Shown: piece after piece, positions 46,576-58,484 of the stretch
How the letters are laid out: the number at the start of each line of letters is the position of its first letter
Position numbering within the stretch: position 1 is the stretch's first letter
DNA from: Aureobasidium sp. EXF-3400
Taxonomy: Eukaryota > Ascomycota > Dothideomycetes > Dothideales > Saccotheciaceae
Length of the DNA: 64,000 nucleotides
Reading direction: 5' to 3'
Assembly: GCA_024195585.1 (NCBI GenBank)
Contig: SWBL01000065.1
Span: forward strand, 1 to 64,000
Translations under genes and position numbers: made by a program
The notes under the pieces: model-generated
What the model was told of the DNA's origin: nothing
The model's input: only the letters and a program-made list of their open reading frames with translations
Databases searched by the model: none

Positions 46576-49500
46576 ATGCAGACGACTCGTACCAACCTGG
46601 CTCGCTCCAAGACCAGCCCTGCGGATCCTGCTCTCGCGCGCTCCAGAACCACTTCGTCGCAGCATGCCGTCCATTCTACCAGTGTCCCGCTGTCTGAGCG
46701 CGACAGCATCTTTGCCACGAGCTACCAGGGCGACACTCCCGTAACTTCTCCTCATCAGCTTCGCAAGGACCCGCCCCATGAGAGGGCCGGTCTGATATCG
46801 CAGGCTCTTCAGCGCCATCAATTGCAACAAGACCCCCACGAACAACACCTTGCCCGTCCCGGCGACCAACCCTACCAACCTCGACACGACTTGGCCGCAC
46901 CAATACACGACCAAGAACAAAGCCTGAGCCGCCATCTGGGCTCGCTCGACCACGACGCTGCCATGTCGGTTTCGTCGCTCTCAACCATGCAGACAACCAT
47001 GACCGACATGTCCATGTTCTTCCATACCCTTCCGCACACGGATCTGGACCGTCTTCCCTATCCGCTCACCTCCCAATCCAATCGACACTCGCTCTACGAC
47101 CCGCAACTGCCGCACACCCTCGAACGACCCATCACGCCCAATTCGTCCAGCAAACCCAATTCACCAAAGGGAACAACCGCCGAAGATCTCCAATCCAGTG
47201 CACATCGTTCATCGTACAGAGCCTGGCGTCAAGGACAAGGTCGTATGGCTGGAAAATCAATCGCCGAATCTCAGGGCAGGAACCTCAATTCGGAGGATAA
47301 TGACGTTGATCGCAAAATCGATGCCAAAATGCCAAAGATCGACCAAGGCCTCAACGTTCGCAGCAGGAAGACCAGTCACTATCTCGGTCTCTTCAAAGAC
47401 CACGACTCTGAGCATGAAAAGCGTCGCGACAAGAAAGACAAAGCAAAGCATATTGACGACCCACAAGATAAGGATCAACAAGCGCTATCCGCTATTAACG
47501 AACATCACGAACATGACGACCAACCGTTTGTCATCCACGATAATCTGACCACTGAGCCAGCAACCGGCACAGATGTCACTGGCACGCCTCTGCCCGCCCC
47601 AAGCACTTTCGAAGTAGAAGCCGAGCAGGAGCCGTCGACCACGGACAATGCTGAAGGTCGCCTTGCACATCAAATTCCGCCTAGCCTGCTCGAAGAAATC
47701 CGCAATCATCACATCATCTTGGATCCCTCAAACAACAAAGCCCCATCTGACTACACTCCCGTGTCCGAGTCGTTCGAGAAGGTAAGCCGAAAATTCCCCA
47801 TACATTTACTGGCCACCTTCGATGATGCCAAACTACAAAGACTCTCCGGAAGATCATGTTTTGATACTGACTCGTACAGGAGTCCCCGCAAGAAACTCGT
47901 CATACATCCCTTTTGACAAGTCAGGCACGACTGCTTCAGCAAGAAGTGGCAAAGGAGGTAGAGGATGAAGAATCAGACCAGGAACAGATTTCTTCTGCTC
48001 AGTACATTCCCCACCGTGGCAAGTCTACACGTACCGCTGCTGCGTTGCCAGTGTCCACCTCTACCACTCAAGATGAAGAGAAGGAGGTTTTAGCCTCATC
48101 ACCTGGGGTCCAGCACTGTGTTCATCCTCCTATGAAGAATTCCCTCGAGGCTGGCGTCGATGTCCCGCAGAGTAACGTTGAGATCGCGTTACTTTCAGAA
48201 GACGAGAGTCAAGTATTGCATGGTGAAATTCCACTCTCCGACAACCGTCATTCCAATGTGATTCCTGCCGTCCAACCTTCAGATTCCGAGTATGACACAG
48301 AGTCTTCGGCATACTCCCAAGATCAAGATGACGAAGAAGACGTTACTCCAACTCCTACTCCGACCAACAAGAGTGTCTTGCAAAATCGTCCTTCGACGAA
48401 CAGCCATGCACTCGAAGCTCAGCCACAGCCTCCTCCGCTCGGTGCTGTCGAGTTGAAACCCTATAACCATCAGGTGGGAGGTCATAGCACTGTCTACAGC
48501 TTCTCCCGTCAGGCTGTTTGCAAACAACTGAACAGTAAAGAAAACGAGTTTTACGAGACTGTCGAACACTACCATCCGGATCTACTTGATTTTCTGCCCA
48601 GGTACATCGGCGTTCTTAATGTCACGTACAAGAAGCCAAACAAGAAGAAAAAGGACAACCTCGACAAATCGAAATCTCCCGACATGCAGCCTCAGGATTT
48701 ACAGTCTCCCAAAAAGGGATCAGCTATGCCCGAAGTGAAGAAAGTGGATGCACCTCGCATCGTCAGTCACTCCCAGTCGCAGTCGAATGCTGTGCCGGAG
48801 GTCAGTCTGATCAACAACCGTCACATACTGCCAGACTTTTTGAAGCGCACTTTACCACCAAGACCTGCAACAGCCATCCCTGCTCATGTCAGTCAACCCA
48901 GTCGGCAATCTCGTCCTCACTCTATCAGCGAGATGATGAGCGACCGACGCCCCTCGTACTCCCCTGAAACAAATCATAAAGATCGTCCACCTTTGCGTCA
49001 ACAAGCCAGCTGGGGTGCAACTAGCGTCAATCAAGACTTGAAGCTGCAGGTTTTCCGCGATGTCTTCTCGCCTCCTCTCATCCACCGCCACGATCGACGG
49101 AGCAGAAACCATCATGGTAGAAACATTAGGAGAGTTCAACAGCGGGAGTCGATGCCTTCACTGCCAGATGTTGATGTGGCGAGCAATTCACAGAGCCTAC
49201 TTGAGCGTCGCAACAGTGCTGATGTCTCGGCCATGCAAACGCCTCCATCACCCGCTGACGCTACGCGCAGACTGGCGATTAAGAATCATCGAGAGCTCAA
49301 GTCACCGGGTAACAGCGTGCAGTCCCTTGACAACTACATGATTAGTCCGCGCAAAGAGCAGCCCATGAGTTGCGAAAGCAAGAGTATGGAGAACTCAGAA
49401 GCAGACAACCATCTAGTACAGGCCTACAAGACGCCCAGACGTCGTCACTCTGGAAGTGGTCTGCGTAGAAAGAAGGCCGACATAGATGCTTCTCGGGGGG

Positions 49501-50582
49501 ACCTCGAGTACCACGAGGACGAGGGCTATCGTGGTGATGGCGAGGATGTCTTTGCAATGGATGACCTCGAAGGATCCCCAACCAAGGCGGCCAAATCCGC
49601 CGTTGCACCTGAAGCACTTCAGAATGCTCCCAACTTTAAAATCCATCCAGCTTCGAATGCTCCACTACTGGGCAATCCAATCGACTTGGGAGAAGTATCA
49701 CGTAACCCTGACCAAGGCGTCGAGGATCCCGGACGTATCGCACACTTCATCTTGCTGGAAGATCTCACAGCCGGCATGGTACATCCATGTGTATTGGATC
49801 TAAAAATGGGCACTCGTCAATATGGTATCTTTGCTGATGAAAAGAAGCAAAAATCTCAAGGACGCAAGTGCAAAATGACTACATCCCGCGAGCTAGGCGT
49901 TCGTGTATGTGGTATGCAAGTCTGGAACGTCAGGACCCAATCCAACATCTTCGAAGACAAATACTTTGGCCGAGATCTCAAGGCTGGTAGCGAGTTCCAG
50001 GCCGCACTGACACGCTTCTTCTTTGACGGCATCAGCCATGGCAGAGCAATCAAGCACATTCCCGTCGTCTTGGAGAAAATCACACAACTCGAGCGCATTG
50101 TGCGGAAACTGCCTGGATATCGTTTGTATGCAAGCTCGTTACTGATGATCTACGATCGTGGCGATGTAGATGAACAGGGCAAGCCTCGCCAAGCTCCACC
50201 GCAACAAACTGACGGTGAGAGTGGTACTGGTTCGCCCAGTACAAAGAACCAAATTTTGCTCAAGATTGTCGACTTCGCCAACTGTGTAACGGCTGAGGAT
50301 ATCGAAACCAAGGCTTCGGCCACTTGTCCTCCCCGAGATCCTGACGGCGTGGACAGGGGATATTTACGTGGGCTGCGTACACTAAGATTGTACTTCCAGC
50401 GTATCTACGAACAACTGATTGCCGAGAAGGGTGGGTTTGTTGAGAGAGGTGAAGGCGAGGGCATGGCTACTCAATCCAACGGCGGTGTTGGGTTCGGTGG
50501 AGGCGCTGGCTTGGATGCCCACAGCAGCTGGGCTTGGAGCGACGCCTTGGTTGAAGAGGATCCAGGTGAGGTCAGCGTATGA
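46576..50582 (+). CDS. KCS1: Inositol hexakisphosphate kinase (Kcs1), 1302 aa
   Basis: Makes 5-diphosphoinositol pentakisphosphate (5-InsP7) from InsP6, a signal in phosphate and stress control. Exons 46576..47781 and 47880..50582, intron 98 nt (GTAAGC/TACAG). The first ~1000 residues are low-complexity, rich in His, Gln, Ser and acidic runs. The kinase lies C-terminal: the PxxxDxKMGTR signature [14 protein letters not shown] (near residue 1040), then [39 protein letters not shown], the SSLLMIYD motif ([11 protein letters not shown]) and the metal-binding [11 protein letters not shown]. This is the IPK family fold. The first in-frame ATG after an upstream TAA (46522) is at 46576; an extra 5' exon is possible. 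Confidence 0.93.
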
Positions 50583-50923
50583 TGGATGGTCATCTCTCCC
50601 TCAGTGTGTCCTCTGCCTCGGTGATGCTTGTTAATGAATGCAAGCGCGAGCACGATATATATTAACAAGGGTCGCAATTACCTTTGGCTCTGCCGGTAAG
50701 AGGGAACCTACCAGGTTTACCTATAGGATGGCCCTCTTCCTCTTTCCCAGATTCAGGTACAGACATTTTTTATCCTGCTTCTCGTTTTTAGCATGGCGTT
50801 TGGTTGTGTTCTTTATCTTCTGTCCTCTAGTAATCAACATGGCATTGTTTGTACACACAGAAGTTGCCCATGTCGGAAATTATTGATTCTTTTGTTCTGT
50901 CTCTGATGGTCTGGTCCATTGTA
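50583..50923. other. Convergent intergenic region, KCS1 / SDR gene
   Basis: T-rich 3' regions of both neighbours; nothing else seen. Confidence 0.5.
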
Positions 50924-51935
50924 TCAAGCCAGCTTTCCTGGCACAAATGGCAAACCAGCACTCAGACCTCCGTCAACAGCCCAAGCTTGTCCGTTGACAT
51001 AACTACTTTCGTTGGTCGCCAAAAACAAAGCGACCCTTGCGACCTCGTCGGCTACTGCACCTCTCATCAACGGATTCAGCTGGCCAATCTTGCCCTCGCT
51101 ACCTCTTGCTCTTGCTGCCTTGTACATCTGCGCGGTCATGCCCGTCTCGATGATGCCTGGACAGATGGCGTTGCAACGAATGCTGGTACCGGCGAGCTGG
51201 TAGGCTGATGTTTGGGTTATACTGATGACAGCGGCTTTGGATGCAGAGTAATCTGTAGGTCCGGCGTTTGATCGTAGACCAGCTACCGAGGCTGTGTTGA
51301 TGATGGAGCCACTAGGACTGGGTTTGTTTTGCATCATGGCGTTGGCTGCATGCTTTGTTGCCAGGAAGACACTGATTGGCAATGTTTAGTCTGGAGGTCT
51401 CGAGGCTTAGGGGTTGAAGGGGAGACAGGGCTACTAACCTCAATGCGTTCACTTTCATAGTTCTCATAAACTCTTCCTCTGATTTTCCTTCTTTCTTACC
51501 AACCTCGTATACTCTCTCCATGGTACCTCCAATACCAGCATTCGCAAAGAAGACATCTAGTCTGCCCCATTTGTCCACAGCCAACTTCACCACTGCCTTG
51601 ACATCCTCCTCATTCCCAGCATCCACCTTTTGTACCACAACCTGTGTTCCTGGATACAGCTTCTCAATATCTTGCTTCCAGTGGTTCAGGTTGGAAATGT
51701 CAAAGTCGGATAGGATTAATGCCTTTGCGCCTGCAGAAGCAAATTCGTAGGCTGAAGCTCTGCCAATGCCTAGAGCACTGTTGCAACCGGTGATAATGCA
51801 GACCTTGTCTTTGAGACGTGGTGAACTGGGAGGAGAAGCGATGGTGGGTATGCCTGGGTATGAAGAATCTCCGCCGATAGTTTGTGGAATCGGGGGAGGT
51901 GAGAGAGCGAGCGATTTCTTGGGTGCGGCCGTCAT
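50924..51935 (-). CDS. Short-chain dehydrogenase/reductase, 314 aa
   Basis: NAD(P)-dependent oxidoreductase of the classical SDR family; substrate unknown. Exons 51439..51935 and 50924..51371, intron 67 nt (GTTAGT/ATCAG). Rossmann signature KVCIITGCNSALGIGRASAY (a TGxxx-x-GIG variant), ILSDFDI for cofactor choice (Asp after the second strand suggests NAD), NAG in VFFANAGIGG, catalytic Ser in NTASVAG, and YSASK (TDYSASKAAV) for Tyr and Lys; the tail PGIIETGM and GQAWAVDGGLS is standard. Upstream codons stay open but begin with TTG, so ATG at 51935 is the start. A Pro-rich 45-residue N-terminal extension precedes the fold. Confidence 0.9.
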
Positions 51936-52360
51936 TGCGTCGTGGTCAAGTGGGTTCGTTAAGAGTATGGCAGTATACAAGTGTTATAGGAAGAAAGCTT
52001 CTTGATGGCAGTAGTCATGCTAGATGTTCGATTATCCCCCGCATAAGGATGACCACCGAGGTGGATGGCTCTTGAACGAGCCGAGGTTCCCCACGTTAAG
52101 GCTGAGGAAGGTGTGGAGCAGGGTGGTACCTTCACCTTCTGTTTTAAAGACGTTCATCACTTCAGAATATTGTTCATAGATCTCATGCATTGAGCAATCT
52201 AGTTTTTCGTTTTGGACAAGATATATCAGTTGGTCCCACGTTGATCTGATTTGATTGCATGTGGCCGTGAGAAGATAGGGTAATAATCATGATTGATATA
52301 ACGAAACATTCTAACCGAACCATCATCTCAATCTCATCTTCTCGCACCTTTACTATCAGT
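51936..52360. other. Intergenic, SDR upstream / secreted protein 3' side
   Basis: No supported ORF or repeat. Confidence 0.5.
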
Positions 52361-53009
52361 CTAATCCAAAGCCGCAGAAGAGGTTGGGGCGGCACTGGTT
52401 GTATAGGTAAATGTAGCGCAACCAGCCGGGCACGCAGTAGCACAGACCGCGAGTTCAGTCTCTGTAACAGGGGTACCACAATTGGGAACCGTTGTCGTCG
52501 TCTCAATGACACACAAGGGTCTAACACAGTCGGAAGTGTCGAATGTGCATGCTGGATTATCAGCAGTAGTCGTAACGGTATACGAACCACAACTCTCAGA
52601 TGTAGTTGACGAGGGGGCGTCAGTAGGGAGAATGACAATCGGACCACCTGGATTGGCAGTAGTGTTTGGATCGGTAGTTGGTTGACCCATGACAGGGTCT
52701 TCTTGCTCAGTAACGGTTTCGGTAGAGCAAGGGGCGCAGGAACGGGGACATGCTGTGCGAGTCTTTGTGCTGCAGTAGGATGCTGGGATGGTGATTGTAG
52801 TTGTTACAGTGCAGGTTGGTTGGACGCAGTTTAGAGCCAGACAACCGCTGGGCGTGGTGTAGGTAATTGAGATTGGGCAGCGTGAGCAGGCTGCAGCATT
52901 GGCAGTGCTATGTGCTTCGTTAGTTTTGGATCTTGATGGGGCCGATCATCAGTGATGCGTACCTGGTGAGCAGAGCCAGGATAGCAATGGGTGCGAGCAG
53001 GCGAAACAT
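52361..53009 (-). CDS. Small secreted Cys- and Thr-rich protein, 197 aa
   Basis: Exons 52963..53009 and 52361..52907; the 55-nt intron interrupts the signal peptide (MFRLLAPIAILALLTS, then TANAAA as a likely cleavage region). The mature part has about 18 Cys, many in CxxC or CxxxC spacing (CSRC, CPRSCAPC, CATACPAGC), and is rich in Thr/Ser, probably O-glycosylated. A related Cys/Thr pattern appears twice, suggesting an internal duplication: GCLALNCVQPTCTVTTTIT and TSDCVRPLCVIETTTTVPNC. No GPI-type hydrophobic tail is evident. Cell-wall or effector-like roles are possible but unproven. Confidence 0.8.
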
Positions 53010-53797
53010 TGTAAATGTTCGAGAGGACTATGAACACTACCAAGCTTGCGAACTGACAAGCCGAATTGACGCAAGAATATGGGAGAAAGAAAGCTGCTTA
53101 TATATTCCAAGGATGACATAGCATGAACACATCCAAAAATAAAACACCTTGACGGTTGCTTGGAAGCTACGCTTGCTAGTGAGGAAGGAACGCAGGAGGG
53201 GGTGAAACCTCGTATCGATAGTAACTATCACATACCTCGAATGAGACCTAAAAGACATGCAAGGTCGAGGTATGTATTACAGTGGGGAGGACGCAGTACA
53301 GGACACGAGACGTTGTGTGCAATAGTCGAGTCTCTCTTGAAACAAATGTAGGAAACAGTTGGTGATCATAATGCAGCTAGCTGAGCATCAATAGTCTTAG
53401 CTGATCACCTTTCGTACGAGAGGGAGGCAGATCCTCCGCACAAGAAGCTGCTGAATTCTTGATGCTCACCAAAGCTCTTCCCCTTTCTCTGAGTTTCATT
53501 CCTGATAGTATACAAGAAACCACACACCATTGAACGCCATAAAAATGCACCTGACCAGACTCAAGGCAGTGGAAGAGCAAAAGATGATGTACAGAAAGAA
53601 GATGTACAGAAAGAGATGGTTGGTGGGGTGCTGCAGAATGGAATGCTTGGAGCAAGCATGGCGCCAAGCACTCGTTGCAGCACGACGATGAGACTGTTAG
53701 GGAGTTTGGCCTCATGACTTTTGGACGATCCCTGAAGCGCAGTCGAGGAATAGCAGGGAGCAAGAGTGTGATGTAATGTCGTAAGTTTGACGATCAT
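53010..53797. other. Intergenic, 0.8 kb
   Basis: Promoter of the secreted-protein gene and 3' side of MRPS12. A purine-rich direct duplication AGAAAGAAGATGTACAGAAAG lies near 53597 but is short. No gene recognised. Confidence 0.5.
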
Positions 53798-54475
53798 CTA
53801 AGCAGCCTTGGGCTTCTTGGTGCCGTACTTTGATCGTGAGGTGATTCTGTTACCAACACCACCCTGTAGGAGAATTAGTATAACGATCTGCACGAAGACT
53901 AGAGAAGAGACATACCAAGTCCAAGGCACCTCTGACGAGATGGTATTTGACACCGGGACAATCCTGCGAACGACCACCACGGACCAAGACAACGGAATGC
54001 TGCTGTACGTTGTGACCTGCGAGCTCTTGTTAGCCATGATATACTCAATTGCACATGCTCATCTTCCACGGATAATCTCCGAATCTTTCTCCTAATTCAT
54101 CCTTCTTCTCGCAGCAAAAGACAACGCACCTTCACCAGGGATATAAGCGGTAACGACCCTGCCGTTACTCAATCTGACTCTTGCAACCTTGCGCTCTCCC
54201 GAATTGGGCTTCTTGGGCTTTGTGATTCCCACACGCACACACACGCCCTTCATCTCAGGTCTGTCCTTCAATTGTGGCGACGTAGGTTTGCGGGCTCTTT
54301 GGGCGACACGGCAGCCGCGCATGACTTGGTTGTAGGTGGCCGAGAATGGTGACGAGGTGCTGAAAGCGCGCGGTGATGGGGCGATTTGTGGACGAAGAGT
54401 GGTGCTGAGGGCCGCAAAGTTGGGGCGCGCCGCGGTAGGTAGCCTGAACAGGCGGGTGAAGAGGTTGAGCGCCAT
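53798..54475 (-). CDS. MRPS12: Mitochondrial ribosomal protein uS12m, 170 aa
   Basis: Decoding-centre protein of the mitochondrial small subunit. Exons 54130..54475, 53916..54016 and 53798..53863. The first ~50 residues are a mitochondrial presequence ([18 protein letters not shown]). The S12 body follows: [78 protein letters not shown] and a C-terminal [10 protein letters not shown]. Both introns (113 nt and 52 nt) restore conserved sequence, the first inside IPGEGHNV. Confidence 0.95.
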
Positions 54476-54968
54476 GATGGTTGTATGCCCGAGTATGCGA
54501 GTGTGATATGATCAACTTTCTGGTCCGTCGCACATGTTCAATTGTTCCCGCTGCATCGGCTTCGGGAAAGCCAAGCACGCACGCCTTGGCATTCTTCTTT
54601 TTCCTCTTTTCTCTCCAAGACGATTAATTATTTCATGCTAACACAAAATAGAAGTACTTAGAGAACGTGTCGGTGGTGTAGTTGATCCTAGTGAATTTGT
54701 GGTGCCCACTGGCTTATCTACTCTGTCTTGTTATCTCCTCACGACCCGAAGTCTCTCATGTGCGAAAGGTTCTGTGGAAATGCAAAATACATGGAGAGAT
54801 GTCATTTTAAGTCTATTCTCATCGTTGCAATATTTATCAAAACCAGTGACCTGCCTGACCTGACTGTAGACCGCATTCCTTCTATCTCTTTGTATTTCTC
54901 TATACTGTATCAAAACATTTCAAAGTAGTCTATTCCAGAGACGAACCCGAACTTCTATGTCGCTTGAT
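54476..54968. other. Intergenic, MRPS12 upstream and PYP1 3' side
   Basis: No supported gene or repeat. Confidence 0.5.
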
Positions 54969-56299
54969 TTAAGCAGTGGGCTTAACGCCAGCCTGACCAT
55001 TTTGATAGGCCTCAACACCTAGAGCAAGGATAAAATCAGCGTCATCTTCCAATGTCTCTGTACCTGTGGTTCAACTTACCCTGCTTGGCAGCCTCTTGTA
55101 CAGTGACCTTGCCCTCGCTAAACACATAATTGTCAGATGGTCATTCTTATTCGATCAACTTCTGATGACTTACACAACTTCTTGGACCTTGGCCTTGATC
55201 TGGCTCCAGTCCTCGAAGACGGTGAAAGGAATGTCGTCTCTGACACAGAAATTGATGAGGTCTGGTCCTACTGTTAGCTTTCCATACTCACAGCATGCAG
55301 CATGGTTCAAGACTCACCGTGTCCAGACTTGGCAAACAAAAGGTCAGTCTCCTTGGCAGCACTCAGATCCGAAACGCCGTCACCAGCGTAGAATAGAGTA
55401 GGACGCTGGTCAGCAGGAAGCTGAGCGTAAGGACGAATAGTCAAGCTCTTGTCGTGACCGAAGTGAGAGTCATCGTGGTAGACAAGCTCCCAACCACCCT
55501 CCTCGTTGACCTGCTTGCCGGGTCTTGCCTGGATGTTGTTGCAGATGACGTCGATGTACTTTGCGTTCTCACCGACGAGCTTCTCGAGGATAGCGCGGAT
55601 GATGGGCTCCATGCCAGACGAGAGAACAACGGTCGGGATGTTGTTCTTGATGGCCCACTGCAGGTAGTCGTTGAAGCCAGGGTCAAGCTTGACGTTTTCT
55701 GAGACGTATTTGATGCACTCATCGTAAGGCATTTTGACGCTGTCCATCATGCGCTTGAAAGAGTCTCTGTGTCATGTTTTAGAACAAGAGCGAGTTCAGT
55801 AAATGGAAGTGCAATGTACCTGAAGCTCTCAGTGCCGTTCAGGACATTCAAGTTACCCTCACGTCTCTTCTCGTAGCCGAATCCAACATTGTCGGTCTGG
55901 TAGAAAAAAAAGTTAGACTCATGGCTCTTCGAGAATTGTTCAAATGTCGAAAAGATCTCTCGAGTCTGCTAGGCTAATTACCATGAAGTCATTGCCTGTA
56001 GTATTATTAGCGTCGTGTAATAAGCAGAGAAATAGGCGCGTGAATATTTCTGGAGGATGTCTTGAATATAGCCGATATGGTCATACGGTATATGCTGGAT
56101 CAATCACTCATAACGCTCTCCTACGAATCAAGACGAAAATTGCAGGAGGTATGACTTCGACGATTGTATAACATGTACACAGATGCGACATTAAAAAAAA
56201 AAGACGACACTCACTGTCAAAGAGGGTAATGGTTCCATCAAAATCAGTAAAGAAGATGAACTTGGGGTTCGTCTTCATAGCAGGGAGTGATTGGGCCAT
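54969..56299 (-). CDS. PYP1: HAD-family phosphatase, Pyp1-like, 266 aa, seven exons
   Basis: Cytosolic HAD phosphatase similar throughout to yeast YNL010W/Pyp1, a polyol-phosphate phosphatase. Exons 56215..56299, 55982..55995, 55820..55896, 55318..55766, 55174..55261, 55080..55117 and 54969..55018; phases agree at all six joins. Exon 2 is only 14 nt. Motif I is FFTDFDGTITLFDSNDFMTD, motif II VVLSSGMEPI, and motifs III-IV FGHDKSLTIR and YAGDGVSDLSAAKETDLLFAK. The ATG at 56299 is used; upstream codons begin with TTG. Intron 1 is 219 nt, long for this genome. Gene density of introns is the highest in the window. Confidence 0.9.
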
Positions 56300-56682
56300 G
56301 ATGTGCAATGTGTGAAGTGTAAAAGATTTAGATCAAGAAGAAAATTGGCAAAGATGGGCGATGTCAAGAACCAAAGGTGATATGCAGGGTCAAGACAGAG
56401 ACTCGAATGACTGAGATGCGTTGAGAGCGGCCAAAAAAGTTCGGTGAACCAAGCAATCGAAGCACATGGCAGAAAGGCAACGCACCTGCCGCATACGTCA
56501 AAGGGTAAACAGAAGGGCATGATTCGGCGCCGATCTGCGTCAAAGTCCGACTGCACCGAAAAGCGTCCGCTGCCACTCCGAGACGTAGACTTTCCACTCG
56601 ATACAAGCTCTAACCAGGACTATCTGAAACAGTTGGAATTGCTCTAGGAGGATGAGGTAGAAAAGGGAAAGACTCTTAGGAA
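56300..56682. promoter_or_regulatory. Divergent promoter, PYP1 / SHE9
   Basis: A 383-bp interval between opposite starts. No factor site assigned. Confidence 0.5.
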
Positions 56683-58419
56683 ATGAGCACACCAACACGT
56701 CCGTATGCATTGCTACGCAACATTGTCGCCTCTGCGAGCTCAAGCTCCATCGTAACTCGCCCACTCGCACTGCATTGCCGACCCTTACCAAAGTCATGCT
56801 CTCCGTCCAAGACTCAGTCGAGTGATAAAAGGCAATGGAGCTCTTCGGCCTGGAGAGCCGCATCCTCATCAGGTCGCCGCGATCCTGAGGCCAAGCATGA
56901 CCAGACGAAAGCTGCCGAGCCGCAGAAGCCAGATGAGAGGTTCTACATGCCCCCGCCTGAGGACGTCCAGCAGAGAATCGATGCAGCTATCCTCGACGCA
57001 GCAAGGGCTGCTCGCCCCGCTCCTCCTCGCGAAGCAGCACCCGAGCTGAAGCCTGTACCTGCAGTGGAAGAGCAGCTCCCAGAACAACCTTCTACAACAG
57101 CTGCGCCAGAAACACTCGAAGGCGCCCCAAAAGAAACTCCCGTCGAAGAAGAACCCCTAAAAACAGAAGCAGAAGTGGTGGCTGAGAAGATCATAAAAGA
57201 GGAAGCGATTGCTGAAGAGGCACTGCCTTCAAAGCATCAAGAGCAAAGATGGCATCTGTCCAAGCGGGTACAAGAGCGTATGGATGAGCTGCTGGCAAAG
57301 GCCGCAGTCGTCAGTCATAAAGTCAACAACTACACAGGCACCGACTACTCTGGCATTGAACGCTTGCGTCGTGATATCATCGACCAAGGTATTCCTTACC
57401 AACCGCACTGTCTATCTTGTATGTGATCTAACGTCAAAGCAGAACAATTGGTCAAGGCCGCCCATGCCGAAGTCAATGCCGCAAAGGTTGCCTATACCAC
57501 ATCCTACAGCCAACAAGCTGCCTCGCAGAAAGAAGTCGTCGGCCTCCTCGAGCGCAAACATTCATGGTCAGCCGCCGATCTCGAACGCTACATGTCCCTC
57601 ATCCGCTCCGAGCACTTAAACGAGCAAGCCGTACAGGCTGCGAAAGAGCATCTCGCAAATACCGAACGCCATCTCGAGGATGCCAGAGGAAAACTGGAGA
57701 AAAAGGAACGCAAACAGTATCACGAAGAGCAGATTTGGAGTGACACGATCCGTCGCAACAGTACTTGGGTGACATTCGGTCTCATGGGTCTGAATATTTT
57801 CTTGTTATTGGCCAACTTGGTCGTTTTCGAACCCTGGAGAAGGCGAAGGATTGTTAGAGAGATCAAGACCGCTCTGGACGAGAAAACGGCGCAGGCACCA
57901 TCGCTAGCTCCTGTTGCCCAAGCCGAAGTTGACAAGGTCGTCGAGCCTGTCGAGCAACCTCTAGAGAAGATTGAAGAGCACGTCGTCAACACAATCGAGG
58001 CGGCTGCTGCAGAAGTCATACCCGAGGCGGCGATAGAGGTAGCCCCTGACGCACAGCCTGAAGCCATGGCCGATAGCGAAGTGACTGTTGGAGAAACACC
58101 GCTCGCAGCCGGAGAAATCTTGCCCGAGCAAGCCGCTGAAGTTAGCGACCCGGTTGCAGAAATCGACGAGCCCGTCGAGAAAGCAGTCGAAGAGCCGATA
58201 CAACGACCAGAAGCCGAGAACTGGGAAGAGAGACTCGCCCTCTGGAAGGAGACTATATATGCCAAGTTGACTTTGTACAAAGCCAAGTTGCAAGACCTGT
58301 TCTCGGAGCGTCAAGTCACAGTCAAGCGGATCGACGTGACGACGATAGCTCTTGAGGGCGCTGCAGTTGGTGTGGCTGCAGTCGGAATCGTGTGGGCGTT
58401 GCTCACTGCCCGATCATGA
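56683..58419 (+). CDS. SHE9: She9/Mdm33 mitochondrial inner-membrane protein, 560 aa
   Basis: Controls inner-membrane fission and mitochondrial shape. Exons 56683..57388 and 57443..58419 with a 54-nt intron (GTATTC/GCAG). A basic Ser/Arg-rich presequence covers about residues 1-65. A Pro/Glu-rich linker is followed by matrix-facing coiled coils (RVQERMDELLAKAAVV, then EQLVKAAHAEVNAAKVAYTT), the conserved LLERKHSWSAADLERYMSLI, and a first membrane helix WVTFGLMGLNIFLLLANLVV (about residues 343-365). A long Glu/Ala-rich segment separates it from a second helix at the C terminus (about 540-557). The long acidic insert is larger than in yeast. Confidence 0.93.
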
Positions 58420-58484
58420 TGATGAAGTCTTTTTTCCATGTAAATAAAAGCATAACCTGTATATCAAGCATCCTGTATTATTAC

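Noticed and set aside
51936..51980. Longer start for the SDR protein
   Set aside because: The extra residues begin with TTG; ATG at 51935 is the first legal start in the frame.
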